Of a DNA stretch of 64,000 nucleotides, positions 45,901 to 54,511 are shown piece after piece (position 1 is the stretch's first letter; the number at the start of each line of letters is the position of its first letter). This stretch comes from Argonema antarcticum A004/B2 (lineage in GTDB: Bacteria; Cyanobacteriota; Cyanobacteriia; Cyanobacteriales; Aerosakkonemataceae): positions 1-64,000 of the forward strand of contig NZ_JAIQZN010000008.1 of NCBI RefSeq assembly GCF_023333585.1, written 5' to 3'. Below the pieces are notes generated by a model. That model was given only the letters and a program-made list of their open reading frames with translations, ran no database searches and was not told the origin of the DNA. A program made the position numbers and the translations under genes.

Positions 45901-47322
45901 ATGATTCAAGTTGCTATCTTCGTTTGTGTCGGCTGGCTTTTATCAGTTTGTCTCCACGAATTCGGTCATGCGATCGTTGCTTATTGGGGTGGCGATACTT
46001 CTGTGAAAGATAAAGGTTATCTCACTTTAAACCCGATCAAATATACCGATTTTAATTTAAGTTTGTTTCTGCCGTTGATTTTTCTGCTTTTAGGTGGAAT
46101 TCCCCTACCGGGTGCGGCAGTTTATATCGACCAGCGAAGACTACGCAGTCGTTGGTGGAAAAGTGCGGTTTCAGCAGCTGGCCCGATCGCAAGTATTCTA
46201 GTCGCGGTTTTACTGACAGTAATTTTTCGGTTTGGTTCGCCATTGCCATTAGGTGAATATAGATGGATATGGCCAGCTTTAGCATTTCTAACTTATCTAG
46301 AAATATATGTAGTTATACTCAATTTGTTGCCGATTCCAGGACTTGATGGTTATGGCATTATTGACCCTTGGTTGCCTGCTGAAATTCAAGAGCGATCGCG
46401 AAAATTCGGTCAATATGGAATTTGGGTTTTGTTCGCACTGCTTTGGTTCGTAGAACCGTTCAATAACCTGTTGGGAGGTTCAGCTTTTTCCATCAGTCAA
46501 ATGGTTGGGATTCCATCGCGAATGGTGGGAGTAGGATATTTTTTATTCAACGAATGGGCAAAAGTTTTGCTAGTAGTAGCAATTGCGATCGCTTTCGTGG
46601 TTCGCCAGGTTACTCAAAAGCCGCACGATCGTCAGTACGAGCGAGGAAATAATAACATAAAACGGCGCAAATATGAAGATGCGATCGCAGCTTTTGACCA
46701 AGCTATTCGAGTCAAGTCGGATTTCCATGAAGCTTGGTATATGCGCGGTTATGCACTACTTCAATTACAGCGAGATGAAGATGCGATCGCAGCTTACGAT
46801 AAAGCCATTGAAATCAAATCTGACTATTGGGAAGCTTGGCACGATCGAGGTATTGTGCTAGAAGTTTTGCAACGATATGAAGATGCGATCGCATCCTATC
46901 AAAAAGCGGTAGAAATAAAACCAGACTACCATCTAGCTTGGTACAAAATTGGCAAAATACTTAGTAACTTGCAGCGTTATCAGGAAGCAATTGCTGCCTA
47001 CGATAAGGCCATTGAAATTCAGCCTAATGACGCGATGATTTGGACGGAAAAAGGGGTAGATTTAGGCTATGAAAAGGAATATGATGCGGCAATTGCTGCG
47101 TGCGATCGGGCAATTAAAATCAATCCGAGATATTTTTTAGCTTGGTATAACAAAGCTGGTTGTTATGCGGAACAAAAAAATGTAGATTTGGCGATAGAAA
47201 GTTTGCGGCAAGCTGTTAAAATTGACCGCGTTAAAGTTAAGGAATATGCGGATAAAGATACGAGTTTTGATTTTATTCGCAATCATCCAGATTTTAGAGA
47301 GTTGATAGGTAAGTGGAAATAG
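45901..47322 (+). CDS. M50 site-2-protease-like membrane protein with TPR tail
   Basis: 473 residues. HEFGH at 19-23 is the zinc motif, and NLLPIPGLDGYG (about 141-152) supplies the third ligand Asp, as in site-2 proteases. About five membrane segments lie in 1-235, followed by about six TPRs (240-470, YEDAIAAFDQAI pattern). The TPR part is cytosolic and may bring substrates or partners. It ends 40 bp before the HEPN-NACHT start on the same strand, so the two could be cotranscribed. Confidence 0.9.
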   Translation: MIQVAIFVCVGWLLSVCLHEFGHAIVAYWGGDTSVKDKGYLTLNPIKYTDFNLSLFLPLIFLLLGGIPLPGAAVYIDQRRLRSRWWKSAVSAAGPIASILVAVLLTVIFRFGSPLPLGEYRWIWPALAFLTYLEIYVVILNLLPIPGLDGYGIIDPWLPAEIQERSRKFGQYGIWVLFALLWFVEPFNNLLGGSAFSISQMVGIPSRMVGVGYFLFNEWAKVLLVVAIAIAFVVRQVTQKPHDRQYERGNNNIKRRKYEDAIAAFDQAIRVKSDFHEAWYMRGYALLQLQRDEDAIAAYDKAIEIKSDYWEAWHDRGIVLEVLQRYEDAIASYQKAVEIKPDYHLAWYKIGKILSNLQRYQEAIAAYDKAIEIQPNDAMIWTEKGVDLGYEKEYDAAIAACDRAIKINPRYFLAWYNKAGCYAEQKNVDLAIESLRQAVKIDRVKVKEYADKDTSFDFIRNHPDFRELIGKWK

Positions 47323-47362
47323 GATTAGGGATAAAACTTTTTGATTGGGGAGATTTAGAGAG

Positions 47363-49009
47363 ATGAATCAGGGCGATCGCAAAACCAATAAAGAGCTAGT
47401 GGACAAAGCACTAGAAGATATTTTAGTACCGGGTATCAAGCCGTTTATCCAGCGTCAGATGAAGAAAATTTATGGCAAAAACTGGTTGCAGGATGCGCGG
47501 CTTGGTTTACAGGATTATCACTTTGAGGGAGATGACCTAAAATGGAAAGACCCCCAAGTTGTGCTGAAACTAATCATCGATAAATGGAATGATGCTTTTC
47601 GTGATGCGCCCCAACTTGGTTATTCTCAGCGCAGTCTAGTTAGTGAATTGCTGGAAGTCCGCAACGCAGTCAAGCATAACGATTTACAGAAATTTGATAA
47701 TGACTATACTTACCGCGCACTTGATAGTATGGGGCGATTGCTGACTGCTGCGGATGCTAAGAAAGCAGCACAGGAAATAGAACAGCGAAAGGAAGAATTT
47801 AGGCGAAAAACTTGGGTAGATAATCAAGTTGAAGAAAAGCCAAAACAGGTAATTAGCAATCAATCAGCAGTTGCAGAGTCAGCGAAGGTAAATCATCAGT
47901 TTCAAGCGTTGATAGATGAGAAAACAGATGGTTTTGTTGGGCGTGAATTTGTATTTAAGGCAATCGAAAATTTTCTCGTAAGTCAGCCCAACGGTTACTT
48001 TATTATAGAAGCAGATCCCGGTATGGGAAAAACTGCTATTTTAGCTGAATATGTCCGGCGGACGGGGTGTGTAGTTCATTTCATTATTCGTTCTCAAGCT
48101 ATCAACCGCGCCGATCAATTTCTAGAAAGTATTTGCGCTCAACTTATTTCGCGCTATAATTTAGGTTATCCCTCCTTAACATCTGAAGCTACGCGAGACG
48201 GCAAGTTTTTTGCTAAATTGCTCGAAGAAATTAGTGCAAAACTTAAACCAGGTGAACGGCTGGTAATTGCGATCGATGCACTGGATGAAGTAAATCAAAC
48301 CGACCACTCTGGCGGAAATATCCTTTATTTACCTGTAGCTTTACCCAAGGGAGTTTATTTTGTTTTAACACAAAGAGCGATCGCTCTACCTTTAACAGTT
48401 AACACGCCTCCCCATCGGTTTAAGTTGATGCAGTATCAAGCCGAAAGTTTGCAAGATATCCAAACATATATTAGGCGAGAAATTGAGAAATCGCCGCAGC
48501 TTAAGGCGTGGATTGATGGACAAAGGTTGACGGGAGAAGATTTTGTTACTTTGCTTGCTGAGAAAAGCGAGAACAATTTCATGTATTTGAAGTATGTTTT
48601 GGAGGAAATTGAGCGGGGATTTTATCGAGATTTGAGTATTGATAATTTGCCGCAAGGTTTACAGGCTTATTATGAGGATCATTGGCGGCGAATGGGGATG
48701 ATTGCTAAACCTTTGCCACGTCCTAAAATTAAAATTGTGTATGTTTTGGCGGAAGCGCGTAAGCCTGTTTCTCGGCAGTTAATTTGCGATTTTACGGGTG
48801 AAGATGCGTTGACTGTTCAGGATGTGTTAGATGAGTGGGAGCAGTTTTTGCGATCGCAATCTATCGATGGACAGCGCCGTTATAGTATTTATCACGCCAG
48901 TTTTCAGGATTTTTTGCATCGCTTAGATATCGTGCAAGCAGCAGGGGTAACGCTGAAAGATATTAATGCCATGATTGCCGATAATTTATCAGAGGAGCTT
49001 GGTTTGTAA
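47363..49009 (+). CDS. HEPN-like (Swt1-type) NACHT/STAND ATPase
   Basis: 548 residues from the ATG at 47363 (GGGGAG and GAGAG upstream; the in-frame TTG at 47345 is less likely). Residues 1-150 resemble Swt1-type HEPN domains and contain R100-x4-H105 (EVRNAVKH), matching the RX4-6H RNase motif. Residues about 185-520 form a STAND/NACHT ATPase with Walker A DPGMGKT (218-224) and Walker B LVIAIDALDE (300-309). The stop TAA overlaps the next ATG as TAATG. In related cyanobacterial proteins this region is joined to WD40 repeats, so this is likely the front part of a split gene. A defence role is inferred from the architecture. Confidence 0.85.
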   Translation: MNQGDRKTNKELVDKALEDILVPGIKPFIQRQMKKIYGKNWLQDARLGLQDYHFEGDDLKWKDPQVVLKLIIDKWNDAFRDAPQLGYSQRSLVSELLEVRNAVKHNDLQKFDNDYTYRALDSMGRLLTAADAKKAAQEIEQRKEEFRRKTWVDNQVEEKPKQVISNQSAVAESAKVNHQFQALIDEKTDGFVGREFVFKAIENFLVSQPNGYFIIEADPGMGKTAILAEYVRRTGCVVHFIIRSQAINRADQFLESICAQLISRYNLGYPSLTSEATRDGKFFAKLLEEISAKLKPGERLVIAIDALDEVNQTDHSGGNILYLPVALPKGVYFVLTQRAIALPLTVNTPPHRFKLMQYQAESLQDIQTYIRREIEKSPQLKAWIDGQRLTGEDFVTLLAEKSENNFMYLKYVLEEIERGFYRDLSIDNLPQGLQAYYEDHWRRMGMIAKPLPRPKIKIVYVLAEARKPVSRQLICDFTGEDALTVQDVLDEWEQFLRSQSIDGQRRYSIYHASFQDFLHRLDIVQAAGVTLKDINAMIADNLSEELGL

Positions 49010-49335
49010 TGGGTGATTTAGGCGATCGTTTAGCAAAAATGTCACCGGAAAGGCGACACTATGCTTTGGAAACTTTACCGAGTCATTTAGCCGAAGCATC
49101 TCAGTCAGAACGATTTTATAAATTGCTGACTGATTTCGATTTTATCGAAGCTAAAATTTCTGCTTTGGGGGTGCAATCGCTAGTTGAAGATTACGATTTT
49201 GCTTTTAATCCTGATGTGTTGTTTTCCGAGGAAAAAGCAGAGAGTTTGAGATTAATCAAGGGGCGATTCGGCTATCGGCGCACATTTTGGAGAAGGATAA
49301 AACACAATTGGCTGGGCAATTGTTGGGGCGCTTGA
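49009..49335 (+). CDS. Linker segment of NACHT-WD40 protein (frameshifted ORF)
   Basis: 108 residues, starting at the ATG that overlaps the upstream stop. RLAKMSPERRHYALETLPSH and LTDFDFIEAKISALGVQSLV match the helical linker between NACHT and WD40 domains of related proteins. At GGGG (49260-49263) the expected continuation GAIRLSAHILEKDKTQLAGQ lies in the next frame, so the last about 24 residues here are out of frame. It is therefore part of the downstream gene, not an independent one. Confidence 0.6.
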   Translation: MGDLGDRLAKMSPERRHYALETLPSHLAEASQSERFYKLLTDFDFIEAKISALGVQSLVEDYDFAFNPDVLFSEEKAESLRLIKGRFGYRRTFWRRIKHNWLGNCWGA

Positions 49336-51515
49336 TGTCTTTTGATTTGCCAGAGATTAAGCTGTTGTTAGAAAAGGTGAAGTTGATAGTAAATGCACCT
49401 TGGTTGCGGCCATTGAAACCTAACTTAACACCTCCTGGTGGGCGTTTGTTACGGACTCTTATAGGTCATACAGGAGCTATATTAACTTTAGCAGTAACAC
49501 CAGATGGCAAGTGGATAATATCTGGTTCGTCTGATAAGACTATCAAAATCTGGAATTTAAAAACAGGAGCGGAAATTTTCACTCTTATAGGTCATACCGA
49601 TAAAGTAACATCTATCGCATTGACATCAGATGGTAAAAGGCTAATTTCTGGTTCAGATGATTGTACTATTAAAGTTTGGGATTTGGGAAACCAAAAGGAG
49701 CTTTTCACTCTTCAAGGCCACACTGAGTCAATCAATATTGTAACAGTTGCACCTAATGAAATATATTTTGTTTCAGGTTCAAAAGATAAAACTCTCAAAG
49801 TTTGGGCTTTGGAAACAGGAGAAGAACTTTGCACTCTGATAGGTCATACCGACTCCATATTAAGTGCAGCAGTATCACCAGATGGTAGTGAGGTGTGGAC
49901 TGGTTCAAAGGATCAAACTCTCAACGTCTGGATGTTGGGAACTGAAGAACCTTTAAGTTATTTTCGAGGAAGATCAGTACCTTACATATCATTCACTTCA
50001 GATGGTAAGCAAAGGATTGTACAAATTGGAGAGGCTCAAGGAGATATAAATTTCTATATATGGGATTTAGAGAAATCAGGTTCACCGAGAATATTATCCG
50101 AATTATGCTATGAAGAAGAACTGAATAATGTAATATTTACAACCAATCCTAAGCAGGTATTTCATAGTTCATTTAGCGACCAGTTTGGGGCAAATATAGT
50201 AGCCTGGTCTTGGGAAGAAGAAACAGAAGAAATACTTTTTTCTTTTACAACTCATACAAGCTATATAACATCTCTCGCCATATCGCCTGATAATAAATGG
50301 ATAATTTCTGGTTCAGTAGATAAGACTATCAAAGTCTGGAACCTGGAAATAAAAGAGGAAACTTTCACCCCTATGGAGCATGAATTTCCTTTAGAATATG
50401 TTGCTTTTACTCCCGATGGGAAGCGATTAATCTCTAGATCTCGAAGTGATGATACTTTACAAGTATGGAATTTGCAAACAGGTGAATCGTTTATAGAAGA
50501 AAGAGTATCTGCTCTCGCAGTAACCCTAGATAGTAAGTGGCTAATTTGTGCTTCTTTTTTCAATAGTATAATAGTCTGGGATCTGGAGACAGGTGAAGAA
50601 GCTTTCACCCTTCATGGCCATACAAATATGGTAAATTATTTGGCAGCAACACAGGATGGTAAGCGTTTAATTTCTGGTTCAGATGACAAAAGTATCAAAA
50701 TTTGGAATCTCGAAACAAGAGAAGAATTATTGATACTGACAGGACATACTGGCGGTATAGCGAAAGTTTATGTAACTTCTAATGGCAAGCATTTAATTTC
50801 TAGTTCATGGGACAAAACCATTAAAGTATGGAATTTAGAAACCGGACAAGAAATTTTCACATTTGGAGATCATACTTTTCGCCCAGAAATCGAAACTAAA
50901 AGAGATGTGATTACAGTTAGTTTTGCCGTGAATATTGATGCAGTTATCCCTAATGACAAACTGGTTATTTCTAGTTATAACTCTTTGGAGTCCCAAGAAG
51001 TAATAATCTGGAGTTTAGAAGACGGAAAAGAGCTTTTTACTTTTAATGGTAAGTTTTTAGCGGTAACGCCAGATAGTAAGCGAGTTATTTTCCGTTTAAA
51101 TCCTACTACTATACAAATTTATGATTTGCAACTGAAGAAAGAAATTTTTACTTTAGGAGGTCATACTGATTTTGTAAATAACGTAACGATTACCTCGGAT
51201 AGTCTATGGATGTTTTCTTGGTCAAAGGATAGCACGATCAAAGTTTGGAATCTGGATATTGGAACTGAAGAATTTACTCTTCATGGTCATACAGATTGTA
51301 TAAATTCTGTAGCGCTAACAGCAGATAACAAGAGGTTGATTTCTGCTTCATCTGACCACAGTCTGAAAGTTTGGGATTTAGCAACTCGAAAGGTAATCGG
51401 TACTTTTACTGGAGATAATGTGTTGACTTGCTGTGCTGTTGCACCCGATGGTGTAACGGTCGCAGCAGGCGAATCATCAGGAAGAGTTCATTTCCTGCGA
51501 TTAGAAGGTTGTTAG
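49287..51515 (+). CDS. WD40-repeat part of the split NACHT protein
   Basis: About 742 residues. From residue about 55 on there are roughly 14-15 WD40 units (GHTDxVxxxAxTxDGKxLISGSxDxTIKVWxLxTG), several degenerate, enough for two seven-bladed propellers. The listed start is a TTG inside the domain continuation; the natural protein frame begins upstream in 49009-49260. WD40 repeats would be the ligand-sensing part of a STAND protein. It is either a sequence error, a programmed frameshift or a real inactivation. Confidence 0.75.
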   Translation: MEKDKTQLAGQLLGRLMSFDLPEIKLLLEKVKLIVNAPWLRPLKPNLTPPGGRLLRTLIGHTGAILTLAVTPDGKWIISGSSDKTIKIWNLKTGAEIFTLIGHTDKVTSIALTSDGKRLISGSDDCTIKVWDLGNQKELFTLQGHTESINIVTVAPNEIYFVSGSKDKTLKVWALETGEELCTLIGHTDSILSAAVSPDGSEVWTGSKDQTLNVWMLGTEEPLSYFRGRSVPYISFTSDGKQRIVQIGEAQGDINFYIWDLEKSGSPRILSELCYEEELNNVIFTTNPKQVFHSSFSDQFGANIVAWSWEEETEEILFSFTTHTSYITSLAISPDNKWIISGSVDKTIKVWNLEIKEETFTPMEHEFPLEYVAFTPDGKRLISRSRSDDTLQVWNLQTGESFIEERVSALAVTLDSKWLICASFFNSIIVWDLETGEEAFTLHGHTNMVNYLAATQDGKRLISGSDDKSIKIWNLETREELLILTGHTGGIAKVYVTSNGKHLISSSWDKTIKVWNLETGQEIFTFGDHTFRPEIETKRDVITVSFAVNIDAVIPNDKLVISSYNSLESQEVIIWSLEDGKELFTFNGKFLAVTPDSKRVIFRLNPTTIQIYDLQLKKEIFTLGGHTDFVNNVTITSDSLWMFSWSKDSTIKVWNLDIGTEEFTLHGHTDCINSVALTADNKRLISASSDHSLKVWDLATRKVIGTFTGDNVLTCCAVAPDGVTVAAGESSGRVHFLRLEGC

Positions 51516-51577
51516 CAAGCAATCAGGAAATCTTGCAGGGGTTTTGAGGAGCGATCGCACTTTGGAGCTAAGTACAG

Positions 51578-52066
51578 ATGACAGAAAATCGTTTAGAATT
51601 GCTAGAGTGCTATTTATCTACACTTCTCGAAAAAGCCTCTGTTTCCCAACAGCGAAATGCTGCTATAGTCGCCAGTCGCTTTGCACTCGATCGCACTAGC
51701 TTAAGCGATCCAATTGTTGAACAAGCATTAAAAGCAATCGAACTTGGCAATTTCAGTGACGACTCTTTAAGGGAAAAAATTGAATCCTTGGTTAACCAAT
51801 TAGATGAAATTCAGTGGAATTTGCAAGATAAGATGGAGGAAGGTGAAACAGATATATCTACATATATAGCTGCTTTCCAACAAGCAAGATCGGCTAATTC
51901 TCTGTATTTTGCATTAGATGCAAATGCGCTAATTGCCGCAACCGAATCTATTTATGAGGCTGATGCAGCTACCGATGATTTAGCAACTTTGAAACAAATA
52001 ATTTTGGAATCATTTAAACATCAAAGTGGCTCTGGAGAAGCAATAATTGAAACTCAAATAGCTTAA
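51578..52066 (+). CDS. Hypothetical acidic helical protein, 162 residues
   Basis: No recognised family. MTENRLELLECYLSTLLEKA, helices through REKIESLVNQLDEIQWNLQD, and an acidic C-terminus. It starts 62 bp after the WD40 stop, same strand, and converges with the minus-strand small-gene operon (52178-53100). Confidence 0.6.
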   Translation: MTENRLELLECYLSTLLEKASVSQQRNAAIVASRFALDRTSLSDPIVEQALKAIELGNFSDDSLREKIESLVNQLDEIQWNLQDKMEEGETDISTYIAAFQQARSANSLYFALDANALIAATESIYEADAATDDLATLKQIILESFKHQSGSGEAIIETQIA

Positions 52067-52177
52067 TGTAAGGGAATATTTGGGGAGCGATCGCACTTCT
52101 TACCATACCATAAGTGCGATCCCTCTTTCCCAAACTACTTAAACTTCCTCCTTCTGTGCAGCCATAGCCCTTCTAGC

Positions 52178-52309
52178 TTCAGCCTTGCGTTGCCATTTTT
52201 CTGCCATTGCCGTTGCAAATTTACTCATTTCTCTTAGTTTCTGTTCACCCACTTTTGCGAGTTCTAGAATTTCCATCAATTCTTTTTCATTCGGTTCTTT
52301 TTGGTTCAT
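52178..52309 (-). CDS. Tiny paralogue 3 (truncated by frame change)
   Basis: About 43 residues: MNQKEPNEKELMEILELAK, then KVGEQKLREMSKFATAMAEK, then it diverges. In the other frame the paralogue-like tail (KWQRKAEARRAMAAQK) continues to 52135. A run of six T at 52195-52200 explains the shift, if the base count is right. Otherwise the product would be about 57 residues, like its neighbour at 52574. Confidence 0.5.
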
Positions 52310-52337
52310 TTTTATCCTTCTTCTGCGCGTTTTATAG

Positions 52338-52475
52338 CTATTCCCTCTTCATACCTTGGTATTTATCTGCCATTGCTGTTGCCATTTCGCTTATCTCTTT
52401 AAGTTGCTGTTCGCCAATTTTTGCTAATTCCAAAATCTCCACCAATTTATTTTCATCCAAAACTTTTTGTGTCAT
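52338..52475 (-). CDS. Tiny paralogue 2
   Basis: 45 residues: MTQKVLDENKLVEILELAK, then IGEQQLKEISEMATAMADKY. The ELAKxGEQxLxE core is shared with the ORFs at 52178 and 52574. Too short for ordinary cut-offs, but the paralogy argues for a real gene. Confidence 0.55.
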   Translation of the reverse strand: MTQKVLDENKLVEILELAKIGEQQLKEISEMATAMADKYQGMKRE

Positions 52476-52573
52476 AAACTTTTGGCATAGGCATAATTAT
52501 TAAATTATATCATTTTTCAAAAGGGCGATCGCAGCCTATAAAATTGAGGTGCGATCGACCTTTTACAAACTAA

Positions 52574-52753
52574 TCACACTTCCAACTTCTGTGCAGCAGC
52601 ATCCCGTTTAGCTTCCGCCCTCAGTCGCCACTTTTCTTCTACTTTTGCTGATTCCTGCATAAATTCTTTAAGTTTCTGTTCTCCAACTGTTACAATTTCT
52701 TGAATATGTTCTAGGATAGCCAGTTGTTTTTCCGTCAGTTCTGGTTGTTTCAT
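52574..52753 (-). CDS. Tiny paralogue 1, coupled to the 116-residue protein
   Basis: 59 residues: MKQPELTEKQLAILEHIQE, VTVGEQKLKEFMQ, then EKWRLRAEAKRDAAAQKLEV. The ATG overlaps the upstream TGA as ATGA, indicating translational coupling. Helical, charged, with no recognised family. Confidence 0.65.
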   Translation of the reverse strand: MKQPELTEKQLAILEHIQEIVTVGEQKLKEFMQESAKVEEKWRLRAEAKRDAAAQKLEV

Positions 52754-53100
52754 TGCAAGTTCTCCAAGCGAATTTTAACACTACTAACAAGTATTTTTGT
52801 TTCCAAAACTCGACCTAGCTTGTTGCCCAAATCTTCTCCTGCTTCCCGAATCTCCTCATCTGTAGAAGCCTCCTCAGCCAACAGATTGTCAACTATATCC
52901 CTAATCAGTCCTCTTTCGATGTCTACATAAAAAACAGCGTTATTCAAAAAAGCAAACATTTGAATCAGTGTGGAATTATCTGGGAAACGCTCCATGCTGA
53001 CTCTGGCTAAGTTAAGTCCCGCTCTTGCTTCCCGATCGATTATATCTAACTCTTGGTTTAACCGCTCAATCAGCGCGTTCAGTTCTGATGGAATAGTCAT
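52750..53100 (-). CDS. Helical protein, first gene of the tiny-gene operon
   Basis: 116 residues, no recognised family: MTIPSELNALIERLNQELDI, then NSTLIQMFAFLNNAVFYVDI, ending KIRLENLQ. Predicted almost all-helical. Starts 59 bp from the divergent kinase gene and overlaps the next gene by 4 bp. Partner of the tiny paralogues by context; function unknown. Confidence 0.65.
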   Translation of the reverse strand: MTIPSELNALIERLNQELDIIDREARAGLNLARVSMERFPDNSTLIQMFAFLNNAVFYVDIERGLIRDIVDNLLAEEASTDEEIREAGEDLGNKLGRVLETKILVSSVKIRLENLQ

Positions 53101-53159
53101 ATATAATTTATACTATGAGAACCTAACATTTGTCCACAAAAATTACATATATTTAACTT

Positions 53160-54506
53160 ATGGAACTTTACCTGGGCATCGATTTCGGCACATCTGGCGC
53201 ACGCGGCATAGTAATCAACTCAGAAGGAATTATCCAAGCTGAAACACAATATCCATTTCCTAGTTCAGCAAACTTAGCCAACCTTTGGCAGCAAGCTTTA
53301 TTCTCCCTCATCCAAGAGATTCGCGAACAAGTGCGATCGCAAATAAAAGCAATTTGCATTAACGGCACTTCCTCCACAGTGCTACTCTGTGATGATGCAG
53401 GAAACCCAATCGATGAACCGATTTTATATAACGATGCGCGAGGTATGGAAGTGCTGGATAAAGTCAGAGAAATTGCACCCCCAAACCATACGGTAATTAG
53501 CGCGACTTCTTCGCTTGCAAAACTGTTGTGGTGGAGTCAGCAACCTTTATTTGCAAATGCAAAATATTTTCTGCATCAAGCAGATTGGTTGGCATTTTTA
53601 TTACACGGACACCTGGGAATCAGCGACTATCACAATGCTTTAAAACTCGGTTACGATGTAGAGCAACTTTGCTATCCAGAATGGCTACAAAATCTAGAAA
53701 TATCGATTCAATTGCCCAAAGTTATTTCGCCCGGTACTCCTATCTCCGAAGTAACATCTGAAATAGCTAATCATCTCGGTTTAAGACGAGATTGCGTGGT
53801 GTGTGCGGGTACAACTGATAGTATTGCTGCCTTTCTCGCTAGTGGTGCGACATCTCCCGGTGAAGCTAGTACATCTTTGGGTTCTACTTTAGTCATCAAG
53901 CTGTTAAGTAAAACTCGCGTCGATGATGCACGATATGGAATTTACAGTCATAGATTACCAATAAACCTAACCCCTCCAACCCCCCTTCCCTGCGAGGGAA
54001 TGGGGGAGAATTACTCCCCTCTCCTGCAAGGAGAGGGGTTGGGGGAGAGGTCAGATTTATGGTTAGTTGGCGGTGCTTCTAATACTGGTGGTGCGGTGCT
54101 GCGAGAATTTTTTACTGATGAAGAATTAGCAAATCTCAGCACTCAGATAGCTCCAGAAAAAGAGAGTTTACTTGATTATTATCCATTATTGAAAACAGGC
54201 GATCGCTTCCCCATCAACGACCCCAATTTGCCGCCGCGACTGGAACCTCGCCCCGAAAACCCAGTCGAATTTCTGCATGGTTTGCTGGAAAGTATCGCCC
54301 GCATTGAAGCACGGGGTTATCAGTTATTGCAACAATTGGGTGCAACTCCCTTGACCCGCGTTTACACTGCTGGCGGTGGTGCGAAAAATCTCACTTGGAC
54401 AAAGATTCGCAGGCGTCATTTGAAAGTATGTATTTTAGAACCGACGCACAGAGAAGCGGCGTATGGTAGCGCCCTTTTAGCGATGCGGGGACTCCACGCA
54501 AATTAG
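53160..54506 (+). CDS. FGGY-family carbohydrate kinase with in-frame repeat insertion
   Basis: 448 residues. LGIDFGTSGARGIVINSEG (phosphate-1 loop), INGTSSTVLLCD, STSLGSTLVIK, and GGGAKNLTWTKIRR near the C-terminus are FGGY motifs; the family includes ribulokinases and xylulokinases of cyanobacteria. Residues about 268-298 are a GC-rich insertion (see the repeat at 53966) that keeps the frame. Substrate specificity cannot be assigned. Confidence 0.88.
   Translation: MELYLGIDFGTSGARGIVINSEGIIQAETQYPFPSSANLANLWQQALFSLIQEIREQVRSQIKAICINGTSSTVLLCDDAGNPIDEPILYNDARGMEVLDKVREIAPPNHTVISATSSLAKLLWWSQQPLFANAKYFLHQADWLAFLLHGHLGISDYHNALKLGYDVEQLCYPEWLQNLEISIQLPKVISPGTPISEVTSEIANHLGLRRDCVVCAGTTDSIAAFLASGATSPGEASTSLGSTLVIKLLSKTRVDDARYGIYSHRLPINLTPPTPLPCEGMGENYSPLLQGEGLGERSDLWLVGGASNTGGAVLREFFTDEELANLSTQIAPEKESLLDYYPLLKTGDRFPINDPNLPPRLEPRPENPVEFLHGLLESIARIEARGYQLLQQLGATPLTRVYTAGGGAKNLTWTKIRRRHLKVCILEPTHREAAYGSALLAMRGLHAN
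53966..54051. repeat. Double-hairpin repeat inserted in frame in the kinase gene
   Basis: CCTAACCCCTCCAACCCCCC, a hairpin around CCTTCCCTGCGAGGGAATGG, and a second hairpin CCCCTCTCCTGCAAGGAGAGG, a dispersed palindrome type common in cyanobacterial intergenic DNA. It encodes TPPTPLPCEGMGENYSPLLQ-like residues absent from ordinary homologues. Confidence 0.8.
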
Positions 54507-54511
54507 TTGGG

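Noticed and set aside
47345-47363. TTG start six codons upstream for the HEPN-NACHT gene
   Set aside because: The ATG at 47363 has purine-rich sequence just upstream; the TTG has none.
52207-52503. 98-residue plus-strand ORF
   Set aside because: Antisense to two paralogous tiny genes and has no recognisable motif; the minus-strand paralogy is stronger.
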